Source: Craterostigma plantagineum | Lineage: Eukaryota > Streptophyta > Magnoliopsida > Lamiales > Linderniaceae | Assembly: GCA_027422505.1 (NCBI GenBank) | Contig: JAPQWV010000005.1 | Span: forward strand, 17,891,001 to 17,955,000 | Length of the DNA: 64,000 bases | Direction: 5' to 3' | Shown: in pieces, positions 9,421 to 21,600 of the stretch | Layout: each line of letters opens with the position of its first letter | Numbering within the stretch: position 1 is the stretch's first letter | Translations under genes and position numbers: made by a program | Notes under the pieces: model-generated | Seen by the model: only the letters and a program-made list of their open reading frames with translations | Databases searched by the model: none | Told to the model about the DNA's origin: nothing

Positions 9421-12344
9421 TTGGCGCAGTACAACAATGTCCTCGGCGGTTTATGGAAGCGTTCGAACTACGGCCAGGGTGTGATCATCGGAATGATCGA
9501 CACTGGCATTTTATCGAACCACCCCTCATTCGACGATGAGGGCATGCCTCGCCCGCCCGAGAAATGGAAGGGCAAATGCGACAGCAACAAATCGTCGATC
9601 TATCACTGCAACAACAAGCTCATCGGCGCGCGGGACTTCACTCGCCCCTCCGTCGGCACCGTCCTTGACCATGTTGGGCATGGGACTCACACTTCGAGCA
9701 CCGCGGGGAATAATTTTGTCTCGAACGCGAGCGCTTTGGGCGAAGGGTGCGGGACGTCGGCGGGCGTCGCCCCGAGGGCACACCTGGCGATGTACGCGCT
9801 TGCAGTGCATTTGGTTGCAGCGATAGCGACTTGTTAGCGGCGTTCAACGCCGCCATAGAAGAAGGTGTCGACATCATCTCCATTTCGCTCGGGAGAAGAG
9901 TCGAAGAATCTCCTTTTTACAAGAAAGGCATTGCGTTGGGATCCTTCGCCGCGGTGCGGATGGGCATTTTCGTCAGCTGCTCTGCTGGCAACTGGGGGCC
10001 TGCGGGCGAAACCCTAGCGGACGAAGCCCCCTGGATACTGATCGTCGAGGCGAGTATTATGGATCGTACCGTAAAGGCCATCGCAAAGCTTGGGGATGGC
10101 CAAGAGTTTGACGGAGAGTCTGTTTCTCAACCTAAGGATTTCCCCTCGACGAACAAAGAACCTCTCACCCGCGTGCCCGGCGGGATTTGCGGCGTGCAGT
10201 CATTGGAAGGGTTGGACATGAGGGGCACGATTGTCCTTTGCGAACAAAGGAAGAGTTTAGAAGGGGAGGCGACTCTCAAAATAAAAGTACCGCAGGTATG
10301 ATCCCCGCAAATGACGAGCTGGGAGGTTATACCATTTTCGCTGATGTTCACGCGATTCTCGCGACGGAGGTCAGCTACGCGGCCGACGAGAAGATCAAAG
10401 CTTACGTAAAATCAACGAAGAACTCGACGGATTCGATCGAATTCCATGGGACGATTATCGGATCTCCTAATAAGGCTCTGACCATCGCATCCTTCTCCTG
10501 CCGCGGGCTGAGCAAGAGAACCCCGGGAATTCTAAAGCCCGACAATATCGGCCCGGGCGTTAACGTGTTAGCCGCTTGGTCATTTTCTCCGATGGAGCCA
10601 TTCCACACAACACTCGATCTGTTCTTCAACTTCCCCGGGGACCTCAATATCGTGCCCTAACCTCACCAGCGTCGCGGCTTTGCTAAAAAGTGTGCACCCA
10701 AATTGGTCCGTGGCGGCAATAAGGTCAGCCATCATGACGACTGCCGAGGTGGTCAACAGAAAGGGTCGGCCGATCGTTGACCAGTCGCTGACTACGGGTC
10801 GGGGTCGGGCCACGTGAACCCGTCTCGGGCCAATGACCCGGGCTTGGTCTATGATATAGTCGTCGAAGATTACGTACGCTACCTTTGCGGTCTGAAAGGC
10901 TATACCGAAGAACAAGTGGGGATGATTGTGCACGAGAAGGTAAACTGTACGAACAAGATAACTGAAGGGGATTTGAACTACCCGACTTTCTCGGTGCAGC
11001 TCGCGCCCATTTTGGGGAGTCGTAAGAGCTACGCGAGGACAGTGACGAACGTGGGCGTGGCGTGCTCGACCTATTCGGTGAAGGTTGTCGAGCCCAAAGG
11101 GGTGACGTGAGCATCGTGGCTTTTGAACGAGACGTTTAGTTATAATGTGACGTTTGCTCGAAGCAGTGAGAGTGTGTGCGAAGGGTTTATGCAAGGTTAT
11201 TTGGTGTGGGTCTCGGGGAAATATGCAGTCAGAAGTGTGATAGTAGCCACATTTACTTAATGAGTCACATTTGTTGAATTTAGTTGTTTGACGTTATAAT
11301 ACGTAGTGAATTCGAAACCAAGGAAATACTGAGATGATGATGTTTTAATTATTTTGTTGTTTTCTATCAATGAAATAATTAGATATGATAAGAAAAACGG
11401 GAATCAACACATAAATACCTATTGGAAAAGTAAAAAGCCTAATCAGTCCCCTGTCAGAAATATTTTTAAGCTAGGTACCTATTTCAATAACAATGTTACA
11501 GATAGGTACCTGACCCTCTAAGATTACCAATTTACCCTTATCAAATGATTTTACAATTTCATTTCATATTTTTTTCTCTGCAATTTCGATCTCCATCACG
11601 CTTGACGAAATTTCGAGCTTCATCTTTGCAATTGACGACCGCCTTCCGCTCTTGCTGGCGCCGAACGACGAGCAACGAGCCTATTCCACGTTGGGTTCTC
11701 GATTTAGGGTCTCGATTTTGTCAGGTAATCTTTTATTTTGCTTTGGGTTTGGTTAATTGATTGCACTCATGTGGTCAAGTTTGAGCCCAAATCGGGAGCT
11801 GAATGCGATCTAAGAGCTCGATGTAAGGGTGGGATGTCGGTATTTAATAGTTATTGATGCTAATCCATCGAGATTTCGGATTTTTTACATAACTGTGTAC
11901 CATTTGGTACGTAGTACCATTGTAAACTATACAGACGTATCATTTATACAGGTTGTCATATTATCTGAAATATGCCATCTACAAAGTCCGGTTTGTGGCA
12001 GAACATTATTTGCATCGTGTGAGTATAAAAGAGAGTCATTCTTACTATTGATCAACGAAGCGACGATGCTTATCGATATATACGTATGACGTATCCCTCC
12101 AAAGAAGGTGGTCGTATATCGATTCTGTGCATGACTCAATAAAGTATCAAGTTCCATTCGAAAGTTTGTACTCAACATTGAAAGAAAATACAGATGTGTT
12201 CAATATGTACTAGCTATTTATTCGATACAAATTTTCAATGATCCCGATGAAAGTGGAACGTGACGATGAATGTGGTACAAGTGGCCCGGCAAGGATGAGA
12301 CGTGCAAGTGGCGGATGCATCGCATCATAAATGATGCCAATAGG

Positions 12345-12490
12345 TCATTCTTTTGTCCCAACTACTTTTTTTTGTTGTTCTTTTTATCGTAATGGCACAT
12401 TCTTTTGTCCAAATGATGTAGGTAAGTCATTCTTTTGTCCAAATGTGTCAATAGGATATGGCTCATTCTTTTGTCCAAATGATGCCAATA
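12345..12490. repeat. Degenerate tandem CATTCTTTTGTCCAAATGATG words
   Basis: CATTCTTTTGTCC recurs at ~12347, ~12398, ~12428 and ~12465, each followed by an A/T-rich word often containing AAATGATG. The open frames here are chance products of the repeat. Confidence 0.6.
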
Positions 12491-12670
12491 TGTACTGTAA
12501 TATATGCCAACAAGGTACTGTAATATATCCCAAAAAGGTACTGTAATATATGCCAACAAGGTACTGTAATATATGCCAACAAGATACTGTAATATATGCC
12601 AACAAGGTACCGGGGTATATGCCAACAAGGTACTGTGGTATATGCCGGCAAGGTACTGTAATATATGCCA
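12487..12670. repeat. Short minisatellite, unit about 22-23 bp (GGTACTGTAATATATGCCAA)
   Basis: About eight tandem copies of GGTACTGTAATATATGCCAA plus CAA run through this stretch, with variants such as GGTACCGGGGTATATGCC. All three minus-strand frames stay open across it only because the unit lacks stops; I do not call a gene. Confidence 0.75.
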
Positions 12671-13514
12671 AAAGTATTATATGGTACGAGTAAGCAACAT
12701 GGTACCATAAACATACCATATAGGGTATGGTAACATTACTTGGAGATATTTCGTCAATAAATAAGCCCGCATATGTAAAAGAAAGTCTTTGATGTTGTCA
12801 GAGACAATTTCTGACAATTTTCTGTCACGACTGGGCATGTTTCTGACATACGAGGTAATAAAGCACGAAAAGACGACTCCTCTGACATGTCGGTGCCTTT
12901 CAGAAGATGTTTGATATCATATATAATTTTGGGTACTATGACCGAGCCGGAAAAGGTACACTTAAAACAACAAAACATACACCCCTACAAACTTAATAAA
13001 GGTACGGTATCCATTAAATGTGTGATACGTCATACTAGGGTTAGTATTTTTCAAGGCCGTAAGAATTAGTTTTTCATCCGGTACCACCCTAAAACACTAT
13101 TATATAGTATATGTTACCTTAGGTGCATTAGGCCTGTCATGAATTAAACCTTCAAACCCCTAGATTCATTAGAATATAAGGATAGAAGTAAGAACATCTT
13201 ACAGTATATTTTGAAAAATCTGGTCAGTCCTAAATGCAAAAAAAAATTTCAATCATTTTACTATTGTTAGGTATGATCAAAATCACGTAGCCCTACACGA
13301 TTTTTGCTTAGGAATCTATTTATTTTCGATGTTATAACAAATGGTACAATATACATGCAGATTAGGGTACTATATATGTATATATAATGGTACGGTATAC
13401 TTACAGATTATGGTACTATATATGTAACAGATAAGGTATGTTAATATAAAAGATAAGGTGCTTCATATATCCTGGGTATGGTACGTTATATTTATATATA
13501 TATATATATATATA

Positions 13515-14860
13515 TATCATTGTTGTAAAATGCGGCCTAGGCGCTGCTCGGCCATTGAACGAACCGAAAACCCCATAATCGGGTCTTCTATGTGGTATGA
13601 CCGAGTAGTCGGCGCCTAAGGCGATTAATCGGCGCCTAAATCAATTAACCGGCGCCTAAGCCCCCTTTCTGGTCATTAAGTGAAAAAAACTGACAAGCTA
13701 GCCTACCTCAAATCAAAACCCAACAACTACGATTGGCCGCCGCGTCGGAGATGAGGCGCTGCCTTTCGTGATCTGTCCTTCCCGGTCGAGATCTCGGCGG
13801 CCGACTGTTGTCCCAACATTTTCATCATCATCTCGTCCACGTGCCCTTTGATGAAATCAATTCAAACCAATTCAGAACGATGGGAGAACACATTCATGTG
13901 TTTCCGTAATATAGCTTATCGTCGTGGATAAATGGACATTACGTCGTGTTTATTAAGCACGATGAACTTCGTTACTTAAACCCTCCATTTTATTGTTATA
14001 TTTCATAAGTTTGAAAAACTCGCAGATATCAATATGGTTTCTAGAAAAATTCAAGTAATTGTCTATTTTGGCAGTGAAATCACATACAAATCAAACACCA
14101 TTAGATATAGTCTTCAACCCATCGGGTATCGACGAATTCTTCACAAAATCAATTCGATCAATTTGTTAGTATGTTGCACGACATGACATCTGTCACAACA
14201 CTTCTTTCTCTTTAACCGTTCGGGCAAAGAACGAATATTATCAACACTCTCGCTGTATCAGAATCTCTTACGGATGTTTAATGATGCCGATCTGCCACAT
14301 AGATAACTCGTCGTTCACCCGACCTCACGACAAATTTTCTCAAGTATTAGCCTTAACCGTTCATGTTATACTAATTTTTTACGAATATGGTTGATACTTT
14401 TGTCAACCCATATATATTTGATTTGATAAATAAATATCAAACATAAAATAAAGAGGCTAAATAAAACAAAAAGACCCAAATAAAAAAAAACCCAACAATA
14501 TAAAGGCCGAAAATACCCAAATAAAAGAAATAATAGGCCAAAATTATAAAACTGAACTAGAAAAAAAAAAGGCCCACAGCTTCTTGGGCCTTTTTACATA
14601 GCCCAGACTTGCCCTTGACCTAGCCTAGCCCTTTTTACCTTTCTTCTTCCTTCAGCAGCAGCAGGGGCTCTGCAGCAAAAAAAAAATGCGGTGGGGCTGC
14701 CGTCTATATACCCCTAAGGGGTACCTCGGTCGGCCGGATGGTCAACTGACCCCCCGAGCCCCACCGTAGGTCCGTTCCTGCTCAAGGTTTGACAAATATC
14801 ATTCGACGCTCCTCGCATAGATATATTTTCGAGTAGTCGTTGTGTTTTTACTAGTTCGAT
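13515..14860. other. Gene-free region with a hAT-like end and GC patches
   Basis: At 13521 CATTGTTGTAAAATGCGGCC resembles a hAT terminus and is followed by three GGCGCCTAA words (13612-13660), but the opposite end was not found. The rest is AT-rich, including an A-rich stretch with AGGCCCA/TGGGCCT words (14440-14600) and a GC patch at 14690-14790. No coding frame is supported. Confidence 0.35.
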
Positions 14861-14869
14861 GGTGAAGCA

Positions 14870-15540
14870 ACATGAGATCGTTCATTAAGCCGAGCAAGAC
14901 AATGACATCAATGATTCTGAAGATAAGTCATCGCTCTAATGCGTCCGCTGAAATCGGGAAACATCAACGAACTCATGAGTAAGAGCACATATGCACGTTC
15001 GTGTTGATATACCTCGGCATCATTGTTGTCATCGTCGATCGGATTGGCTTCTAACCAGTCCGCAAACTTCCTCAAAGACACATTCGTTCCGTTCTACGCA
15101 CCTACAATAGGTCTGTAACCAGTCAACTCCTCCAGATAATCAATCCATTGATCCAGCGTCTTAGTGAAGACCACACTACTGATTGAATACTATCGATGGG
15201 GAGTCTCCACGAAAACCAATATCATCTAGTGTAAATGTCGTCTCCCCCACAGGTAAGTGGAACGTGTGCGTATCCTTTCTCCACCTCACTACCAGAGTTG
15301 TAATCAACTGCGGATCTATCTTCTGAGAACCACAACTATGCACGCCGTAAAACGACATCATATCTAACCTCCAAAATTTGACCATGCAACCGCACTGTTC
15401 GTGAAAGCTTATCCCACAACGCTTTTCAAACCCCTAGCGATCAAAGGAGTGTTTGGGGCACCATTCAAATTGGATAGCATGTCGTTACAACGAGGACTAT
15501 CCTGAAATATCAACAATGACCGATCGATTGCACCGTAAAG
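14870..15540 (-). pseudogene. Plant mobile domain (PMD, MAIL-like) protein fragment
   Basis: The minus-strand frame at 15385-15176 contains LITTLVVRWRKDTHTFHLPV then GETTFTLDDIGF, the conserved core of the plant mobile domain (RWRPETHTFHLPxGE in the family). Further on, in another frame, come QWIDYLEELTGYRPIVGA, a stop, NVSLRKFADWLEANPID, and then ERAYVLLLMSSLMFPDFSG, matching the next PMD blocks (AYLL..L...LFPD.SG). Stops and frameshifts break it. PMD proteins occur both as host genes and as cargo of MULE/Ty3-type elements; here no element ends were identified around it. Confidence 0.7.
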
Positions 15541-16916
15541 TTCGTTCGTATCAATCCTAAATCGAACGTTTACAAGTCAATATCGCAACAAATACAACAA
15601 ACAAACACAATATCAACACATAAAATGAATCAAGTATCACAAAAACTCGAATCAATCAAACTAAAAACCCTAATTTCGAAATTAAGGTTCAAAATTGGGG
15701 AAAATTCATAAATTGAATCAAATCTCCAAAATTGACGTCTAATATGTATCTACTGAACAACCACGATACAACGCATATTATACCAAGTACACAAACTTAA
15801 ACTCACAAATTCTACAAAATTTCAAGAAAATACCCAAATCAAATTTTCAACAAATGATGAGTTTCGTACCCCAACGAAGCTTAATCGACGATGACGAGGA
15901 AAGAAGAAATGCACCGGTGGTTCGCCATAAGTGGTATGCGATGGTAGTTCACCGTCGATCGTCGCGCCGGTCTTAGAAGACGAAGTGAGGAGGAAGAAGA
16001 GTGTCGCGGGTTTATTTAACCCGTCGTCGCGCCTATTAGACGCGACGGTTGGGCCGAAACATTGACCCAACAGTTTTCCATAAACAGGCCGCGTTATCGG
16101 CCCACAAATATGCGTCGCTGCTATTACACGCGGCGTCGCATCTATTAGAAGCGGCATTGCAACATCTAAATTACCCTATTATCAAATATAAAAACCATTA
16201 TTTTAATAAAAAGGCGTAATAATAACCTAATACATGTTAAATATCCCCCGGGCAAATCGAGCACTAATAAATTGGTCGGAAAAAACGATGAATGCAGCGA
16301 AAAATTTTTCGCTATTAGCGTTTGACACTTGTGGCGTAAAAGTTACTTCAGGGAATTTTATATGGAGATAATGCAACATGTATTGTCCATATAAAAGAAG
16401 GATATCTTGTGAGAATGGAACCAAAACATATTTCACCAAAACTTTTACACTTAATTTGAAGAAAAATGATAATGTGGATGTACAATAAGTGCGATCGAGC
16501 GAAAATCTTATAAATTTATTTACGTAAACACTTCCCCTTATAGTTCTCAAAATATTACTATATTTAACTTGTATTCTAAAAGCTTCGAGATTTGGAATGA
16601 TTTCATCATCAGCGGGAGTAAATACATGTCGTACTCTTTTTCTAGACTTTCCATGTTTAATGATAAGTGTATCTAAATAATTTTATATTCTTTCTTCTTC
16701 ATCAGGTTTTTATTCAGTATACTTTTTCTAATCTGATTCAACGATGCTCCATGTTCTTAAAAAACAACCTAATGACAAGTATTATTTAAGTCTAGATGTT
16801 TTTAAATAATAATATTACTTTAGATGATTGATGAATTGTTGTACTAAATATTGATAATACATATTGGATGATATTATTAAATTAAATGTTGATAAGATAT
16901 CTTTAGATCGCATTTA
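15541..16916. other. AT-rich intergenic region with a GC-rich palindromic patch
   Basis: Between 15835 and 16160 the DNA is GC-rich and repeats a GTCGCGCCTATTAGACGCGAC-type palindrome imperfectly three times (16022-16155). A minus-strand open frame of 111 codons covers it, but its composition follows the repeats and I do not recognise it. This patch lies upstream of the minus-strand PMD fragment and may be its old 5' region. The remainder is AT-rich with nothing identifiable. Confidence 0.35.
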
Positions 16917-16924
16917 GTTGTGAG

Positions 16925-18098
16925 CAGTGTTTTAAAACGCGCATAGCGCAACGCGTCGCGTTTTAGTTCAAATAGCGCGTAGTGTAAATAGCGTAGCGAA
17001 TTGCGCGAGTATTTCGGACAAGCCACTTATTACGTTAAGAAACATAATTTATAACAAAATTAGTCATATGCACATTATTCAGTAAGTTTTATATAAAATT
17101 TGGGTTCAATAATATAGCTAAAATCTAATAGTATATAACCATAGAATAAAATTATACATAAAAAATATATCAATCACAATTTATGTCCCTGAGGTTTTAG
17201 AATTTTTGGTAATATAGACTTAAAAATGTAGTATTTAGAAATAATTCTTATGGATATCGAAAATATAAGATATGCATGTCATTTTGATCGTCGTTAAACA
17301 AAGAATAAATTAAATAAATTAATTTATTTTTATAACATAGATTACATTAAATAATCGCTTTTTATGTTTTGGTGAAAATAATTAAAAAATTACAAAAGAA
17401 ATTGAAAAATTAAAATGAAAATATGTTAGTCAACGTTGCACATCACAATAACGTCTCTGTCCTCTGGTCACAATTAGGGCTGTTAAAAATCGACCCGACC
17501 CGCCAACCGACACGAACCGCACCCGAAAATAGCAGGTTCGGGTTAGCATTTTTGACCTGTTTACGTAAATGGGTAAACCCGAACCCAACCCAAATTGGGT
17601 TGGGTTAGGGTTCGGATTTTCAACCCGAAATCAACCCGGAATCAACCCATTTAACCGGAATATATATTATTAAAATATTATTAATATAAATAAAATAAAA
17701 GGGTTAACCCTAATTCTCTATCCACTCTCACGCGATGTTTTTAGAAAAAAATTGCATTAGTTCTCCTTTTTTTGTTTAATTTGGATTTCTAATTCTGTCA
17801 ATTTTTTTTCTTTTTTCTTTTTTAATTATAAACGTGTTGGCGGGTTGGGTTAGGGTTAAAGCAGGTTGGGTTTGGGTTTGATTTTTCAACCTGTTTAAGT
17901 AAACAGGTCAGGTTAGGGTTGAAGTTTTCAACCCGTTTATTAAACGGGTTGAACCGAAGGTGACCCAACCCGACCTGTTTACCACCCCTAGTCACAATAA
18001 TGCAGACAAAATACTGTAGCGTTATTTTCACTGCGCGTCATCGCGTTTTGAAAATTTTTTACGCAAACGCGCGCCACATCACGCTTTTTAAAACAATG
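16925..18098. mobile_element. Non-autonomous hAT element
   Basis: The termini are CAGTGTTTTAAAACGCG and, inverted, CATTGTTTTAAAAAGCG. GTTGTGAG flanks both sides (16917-16924 and 18099-18106), a perfect 8-bp duplication. The CA(G/T)TG ends and 8-bp duplication identify the hAT superfamily. The end regions are rich in GCGCG words (subterminal repeats). No transposase is visible, and a second hAT MITE has inserted at 17475-17990. Confidence 0.85.
17475..17990. mobile_element. hAT MITE nested in the hAT element; interior of ACCCGAACCC words
   Basis: It begins TAGGGCTGTTAAAAATCG and ends TGTTTACCACCCCTA, with GTCACAAT flanking both sides (17467-17474, 17991-17998). The left third and right third are arrays of CAACCCG/CGGGTTG words in opposite orientation, giving an almost complete foldback. 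No coding potential; the 61- and 69-codon frames are chance. Confidence 0.85.
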
Positions 18099-18106
18099 GT
18101 TGTGAG

Positions 18107-18630
18107 TGAGAAAGTTTAGTATAAACATGTTATTAGAGTTGTATTGTAAATTACATCAAAATATTTAAATACATCTTCATACATGATCTCTTCCAAAGAT
18201 TGCTCTCTCTCTATAATTATACGCTAATTATCATATGATAATATTCTTGACACAAGTATAGTAATACCATAATTAATCCTAGCATAATATTTAATCACAA
18301 TTTATATTTTGTAATATTAGTTATTTTCTTTGTCAGAAACAACAAAGTAATTTTAATATCAAGGGAGTAAAAAGACCGAGATTTTCAAGCCTCCCGTTCT
18401 GGTGCAGCAGCACTACACAACTGTGGAGAAAGACTGCCGAGTTCGAAGTGTTATTCATCGTGTCCCAGGCGAAATTAAACATCTATTATATATATACACC
18501 ATTAATGGAAAATTAACATAAAGATAACACATACATACATACATACATACATACATACATACATACTGACTGGCGTTTAACGGTGGGAAAGGAAGGGAAT
18601 GCCATGGTGAGAGCAAGCAGAAATTACTCT
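18107..18630. other. Gene-free AT-rich DNA downstream of the SPNS gene, with an (ATAC)n microsatellite
   Basis: No coding frame. A perfect ATAC/CATA tetranucleotide run of about nine units occupies 18531-18566. The transporter gene on the minus strand ends at 18631, so the proximal part should include its 3' UTR. Confidence 0.6.
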
Positions 18631-21600
18631 TCAAGATATTTCTGTTGGTACATCTTTCTCTGCAAGCAACGGCGTGGCATTCGACTTATCCAAAGGAGAT
18701 TCCGAATCTTCGTTGTACCGATCCACGCTATGAAGGAATATTCCTGCGAGAATTTTCATTGAAAGAAAAACTATTGAAGTAGTTTCATCACGGAAGAACA
18801 ACCAATTAACTGATAGTCCAAATCGTGAACTGAGTCATTACCAATGAACCATATTGCAGCAGCCAAGAACAGAATCGAAGTTAGGGAAAGTGCGGTGACC
18901 CTCCAGTTGTTGATATGATCCTGTAAGAACGAGTGGTAGTAGCAGTCATTATTCATAAGAATTTTAACTATGGGTAAAAAGAACAAGTTTTAGTTCTTTC
19001 TTCGTTAACGCATTATTGCAAGAAATGAAAACACAAACCTGTAGAAGCCCCACGAGGGGACTCGAGGGCACATCGCCGAATATGTGAATAGATACGGTAG
19101 ATATAGCCATGGATAATGGTCTGAGGCTGGGCTTTACACAGTGTAAACAAACGAAATTCACAGGTGCCTGCAAATAAATCAAGATAATCAGTCAAATTCT
19201 GATCATCACATAATACTATTCTTTATGATCAATTCCCCCTATATGTATAGATATAACATTAGGTTTATGACTAATAGTAAGTACCTGTGTGGCAAATACC
19301 AAGAGCTCTCCTACGGCAAAGAAGGCCAAAAAGGCATAGAGGCTTTTGAAGCAAAAGGCTCCAAAGCAAAAACCTGCTCCAATCAACGTCGTAAGCGATA
19401 GAAGCTGCATAAAAAGAAAAAGAGATGTAAGAGTAAGAGATGATTGAAGCAATATTCATGAACTATGAAAGTAAGAAATTTGTGCAATGGTATAGCATTT
19501 TTTTTTTCAAAAGAAGTGATACTGTTCATTCATATCATATTCTTATCCCACAACTATGAATTAAACTAAATGTTTGGACGTATTATAACCTTAAAAGCAT
19601 TGGATAACGTCGAGTTCATACGATCGAGAACATAACCACCGGCTAAAGAACCAATAATGCCACACGCTGCTGTAACTCCTCCAAACATATAATCTGCATT
19701 GCTCTGAGGACATAAAGTAATCATTTAATCAGGAGAGGGGTAAAAAAGTCCATAAAAAAATGATTCTTCGTAGTTATGGTCATTTTTGTGTGACGGCCAC
19801 ACAAAATGTCCATTTTAAGGTGTTTTGAAGAGCTTACTTACCATATGATATATATTATAGCCTGCCTTAGGACCCCAGTAGGAGTAGGAGCCTATGACAA
19901 AATTATATGCGATGTATCCTAAGGCAAAGAAAATAGCAAATACAAATTAATACCGAGAAATCTATGAATTAAAAGATAAAAATTGTTTCTTGCTATGTGG
20001 GTCAGCTTTTGTGAGGCAGAGGAGAGAATACGCAACGTACCAAGAACATTCACAACATAAACCTTCTCAACTAAAAGAGCTTTCAAATCTTTTAAGAATA
20101 TGGTCACAACCGAACTGCAATCAGTATAAAGATCATCAAATCAGCTGCAAAAAATCTCTGAAATTAAATCAATGAAGCAACAGAATTACATGAGTAGAAA
20201 ACTCACGATGAAGATTTCGAACTTTCACCAGAAATTTCATCTGGTCTGGAAACTTCACCATCTACAAATCACGACAGAATTATTATTCATATAGTTCGTT
20301 AGGCATAACACAAACATAGAAGCATTAAGGACGAAAAAATGATCTACAAAGGTTGAAAAGTACGCATGTGATGAAGGTGTATGCATAGAAAAATGCTCTC
20401 GTAATGACACCATTTGATAATCAGACTCCAAACTACTCAGTTAAAAGAAGATCATATATGTCGCTGGGGAAAAAAAATATTCCGCAGTCATACGAAAAAA
20501 GAAACTATTAACAATCTATACCGTCATCTTCTAGACCATCGTGTGTTGCTGCCAGTGCTATTTTAGATCCAGGGGAACCAAAACCTGTATAAAAATAGGC
20601 ATTAACGAACAATTCAACTGCTTTTAATAGAAAGCAATAGTTGAAAAAACAACCTTTCAACTGTAAAGGTTTCATCACAAAACCCAAAACAGCAAAAGGG
20701 AGCATTAATATTGCCTCGACTGCAAATGCCCAACGCCAACCCAATCCCCCCATCTGCAATGAACAAGCACATAATCCGTTTAACATTAGCAAGATTTAAT
20801 TATGGTCGAAAGGGAAAATCTATATGATGGAAAATATGATGGACATCTTTAAATTTCTCGAGCTCAAGGAATGGTTTCTACAGAATCAACATACCACTCC
20901 ACCATAAACATATCCCACTGCAACGCCTGTAGGTATACACATATAGAAAGCGCCCAACCATGATGTTCTCTGCAATAAAAGAGAGTGCCTTGTGTGAAGA
21001 AAGGAATTTGTAAAGCTAAGAACGTTAGAATCAGAAAGAGAAAATGACAGTGTTCCTAGATACAAACTATTCAAGGACGAGAAGGAATTGTTGCGCTTTC
21101 GCAAGGATATTGAAGGGATTAATATTCTATATATTGTATTACCCTCTTATGAAGATATAACACAGACATGAAGAAATATGATAAGATGTACAATTGCTGC
21201 AATTGCAGCCTATTAGTGGAACTTCAATCTTTCTATTTTCATGACTTCATTGAATCATACAAAATTCAGCATAGACAAATGTTTTAGTTTATGAGAGGAA
21301 GCGCTCTGGGAAATGTGATTAGGTGCTAACTGCATACGTAGTAATATTTGCTGAAGACAGTAGCTGAGTCTGCGATTACACTCAGAGTACAACACAACAA
21401 ACCTGAGCAGGTGGGGCATTGTCATCAATGAACGGAGCGGCAAGGCTTATAAAAGAAGCCTCTCCAACACCCACAAGCCTTGTAACAAAAACACGAACAT
21501 ATTCGCATAAGCAAAACAGAAGAAAATTAAATATAAAAGAGATGTTTAACGAAACAGATCAGTTCACCGCACGTTGTACTTACATGCGTGCGACTGCAAT

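Larger units (their letters stand above)
7172..11262 (+). pseudogene. Subtilisin-like serine protease (plant SBT1 type) pseudogene, interrupted
   Basis: The N-terminal part (7172-7590) holds a signal-peptide-like stretch, an I9 propeptide (YIIHAAKPESIHVYLKSYHE) and the junction TTHSPDFLGL that precedes the mature protease. The catalytic part resumes at about 9425 (GLWKRSNYGQGVIIGMIDTG) with the Asp motif DTG, the His motif HGTHTSSTAGN (~9678) and the Ser motif GTSISCP (10638-10658, Met of the usual GTSMSCP changed to Ile). It ends in a fibronectin-like C-terminal domain finishing KYAVRSVIVATFT with a stop near 11260. Frameshifts fall in the signal peptide, after HESFLPS..., near 9815, near 10300, near 10636 and near 10800, and there is a stop at 11108. 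A 1.8 kb interruption (7591-9420) separates propeptide and catalytic domain. Plant SBT1 genes are usually intronless, so this is decay, not splicing. Confidence 0.85.
11263..13510. other. Gene-free AT-rich region with GTAC-rich repeat words
   Basis: No supported gene. The segment from 11400 has AGGTACCTATTTCAATAAC-like words, a short GC-richer patch (11575-11720) and then many GGTAC/GTACC words. It shares short stretches such as CATTCTTTTGTCCA with the left arm of the MULE at 41992, which suggests a decayed relative of that MULE. I could not find a matching inverted terminus. A (TA)n run lies at about 13493-13517. Confidence 0.4.

Noticed and set aside
12362..12719. Three overlapping minus-strand open frames rich in Tyr and Ile
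   Set aside because: They are translations of the 22-bp repeat in different frames, not independent coding evidence.
13515..13690. A complete hAT MITE with GGCGCCTAA words
   Set aside because: One CATTG-like end is visible but no matching inverted end or 8-bp duplication was found, so it is mentioned only as a possible truncated copy.
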